5,645 nt of DNA from Gemmatimonadota bacterium (GTDB lineage Bacteria; Gemmatimonadota; Gemmatimonadetes; Longimicrobiales; Gaopeijiaceae): assembly GCA_003567615.1 (NCBI GenBank), contig PWZC01000275.1:1-5645 (forward strand), in the 5' to 3' direction. Below are positions 5,131 through 5,645 of the stretch, one piece after another. Position 1 is the stretch's first letter. Each line of letters begins with the position of its first letter. Under the pieces are notes generated by a model. That model made no database searches and had not been told where the DNA came from. It saw nothing but the letters and a program-made list of their open reading frames with translations. The position numbers and the translations under genes are program-made.

Positions 5131-5645
5131 ATGACACTCCCCACCGAGACGGCCACGCCCCAGACCCCCACCATCCGGGGACTCCCTCGCCCCCTGGCGC
5201 GGGAGTTGGAGGCGTACGCCCAACGGCTGGACGTGGACATGATCCTCCAGGCCTACCAGTTGGCGGAAGAAGCGCACCGGGGGCAGAAGCGGGCCAGTGG
5301 GGCCAGCTATGTCACCCATACCATCGAGGTGGCCATCCTCCTGGCCCAGCTCAAGCTGGACACCGCCTCCATCGTGGCGGGGCTCATCCACGATGTGGTG
5401 GAGGATACCCAGTTCTCCCTCACCGACGTGGAGGAGCGCTTCGGGTCCGAGGTGGCGTCCATCGTGGACGGGGTCACCAAGATCGGGAAGGTGGAGTTCC
5501 GCTCCAACACCGAGCGTCAGGCCGAGAACTACCGGAAGCTTCTCCTCTCCATGGCCGAGGACGCGCGGGTGATCCTCATCAAGCTGGCGGACCGCCTCCA
5601 CAACATGCGGACGCTGGAGTATCTCCCCCGGGGCAAGCAGCAGCG
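5131..5645 (+). CDS. rel: RelA/SpoT-family (p)ppGpp synthetase/hydrolase, N-terminal part only
   Basis: The first 171 residues are present and the frame is open to the right edge. After a short variable N-terminus (1-22) comes the HD-type ppGpp hydrolase domain: Y60-V-T-H63, the H87-D88-V-V-E91-D92-T signature, E-R-F-G-S-E-V-A-S-I-V-D-G-V-T-K-I (102-118), N-Y-R-K-L-L-L-S-M-A (133-142) and K-L-A-D154-R-L-H-N-M-R-T-L (151-162). The metal-binding His63, His87/Asp88 and Asp154 and the Glu91/Asp92 pair are all present, so the domain looks hydrolysis-competent. The synthetase, TGS and ACT domains of a full-length Rel (usually over 700 residues) would lie beyond the window, so bifunctionality is inferred. 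These enzymes make and break the alarmone (p)ppGpp in the cytosol during the stringent response. ATG 5131 is preferred; TTG 5122 in the same frame sits 4 nt after a GGGGG run. It has its own long leader. Confidence 0.93.
   Translation, partial: MTLPTETATPQTPTIRGLPRPLARELEAYAQRLDVDMILQAYQLAEEAHRGQKRASGASYVTHTIEVAILLAQLKLDTASIVAGLIHDVVEDTQFSLTDVEERFGSEVASIVDGVTKIGKVEFRSNTERQAENYRKLLLSMAEDARVILIKLADRLHNMRTLEYLPRGKQQ

Noticed and set aside
4801..5601. Minus-strand open frame of 266 codons over the start of rel
   Set aside because: It is antisense to an unmistakable HD hydrolase domain and runs through the intergenic repeats; its composition is that of a shadow frame.

Overview
The window is very GC-rich. 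Its proteins favour Arg, Ala, Gly, Pro and Val, and most starts lack a clear Shine-Dalgarno sequence. Secreted lipoproteins with Ig-like repeats next to single-copy housekeeping genes suggest a diderm environmental bacterium. Gemmatimonadota is my best guess, from general resemblance only; no marker here settles it.

Left part, minus strand: a two-gene unit reads leftward. The first gene (GTG at 2705, stop at 1998) encodes a 235-residue exported protein with features of a small outer-membrane beta-barrel. Its stop overlaps the ATG (2004) of the second gene, a long lipoprotein with four Ig-like (Big-1-type) repeats at an exact 100-residue pitch, then a different module. That gene runs off the left edge. 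Its first codons lie in an 18-bp tandem repeat whose units each begin with ATG or GTG.

Middle, plus strand: after a divergent spacer with several inverted repeats comes radC (UPF0758, JAMM/HhH protein), with a low-complexity N-terminal extension encoded by short tandem repeats. It is followed by a lipoprotein with a LEA14/WHy-like domain.

Right part: about 650 bp without a credible gene (4483-5130) holds a 30-bp degenerate tandem repeat, a perfect 23-bp tandem duplication, a stem-loop and a perfect AT-rich palindrome. These lie upstream of a plus-strand RelA/SpoT-type (p)ppGpp enzyme, of which the first 171 residues (an intact HD hydrolase signature) are present before the right edge.

The only gene pair with a clear functional link is the leftward one, a putative barrel plus a surface lipoprotein. 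RadC, the WHy lipoprotein and Rel look like independent genes on the same strand. No CRISPR array, tRNA, rRNA, transposase or phage gene was seen. The most unusual material is the start-codon repeat at the lipoprotein gene and the repeat-rich leader of rel.
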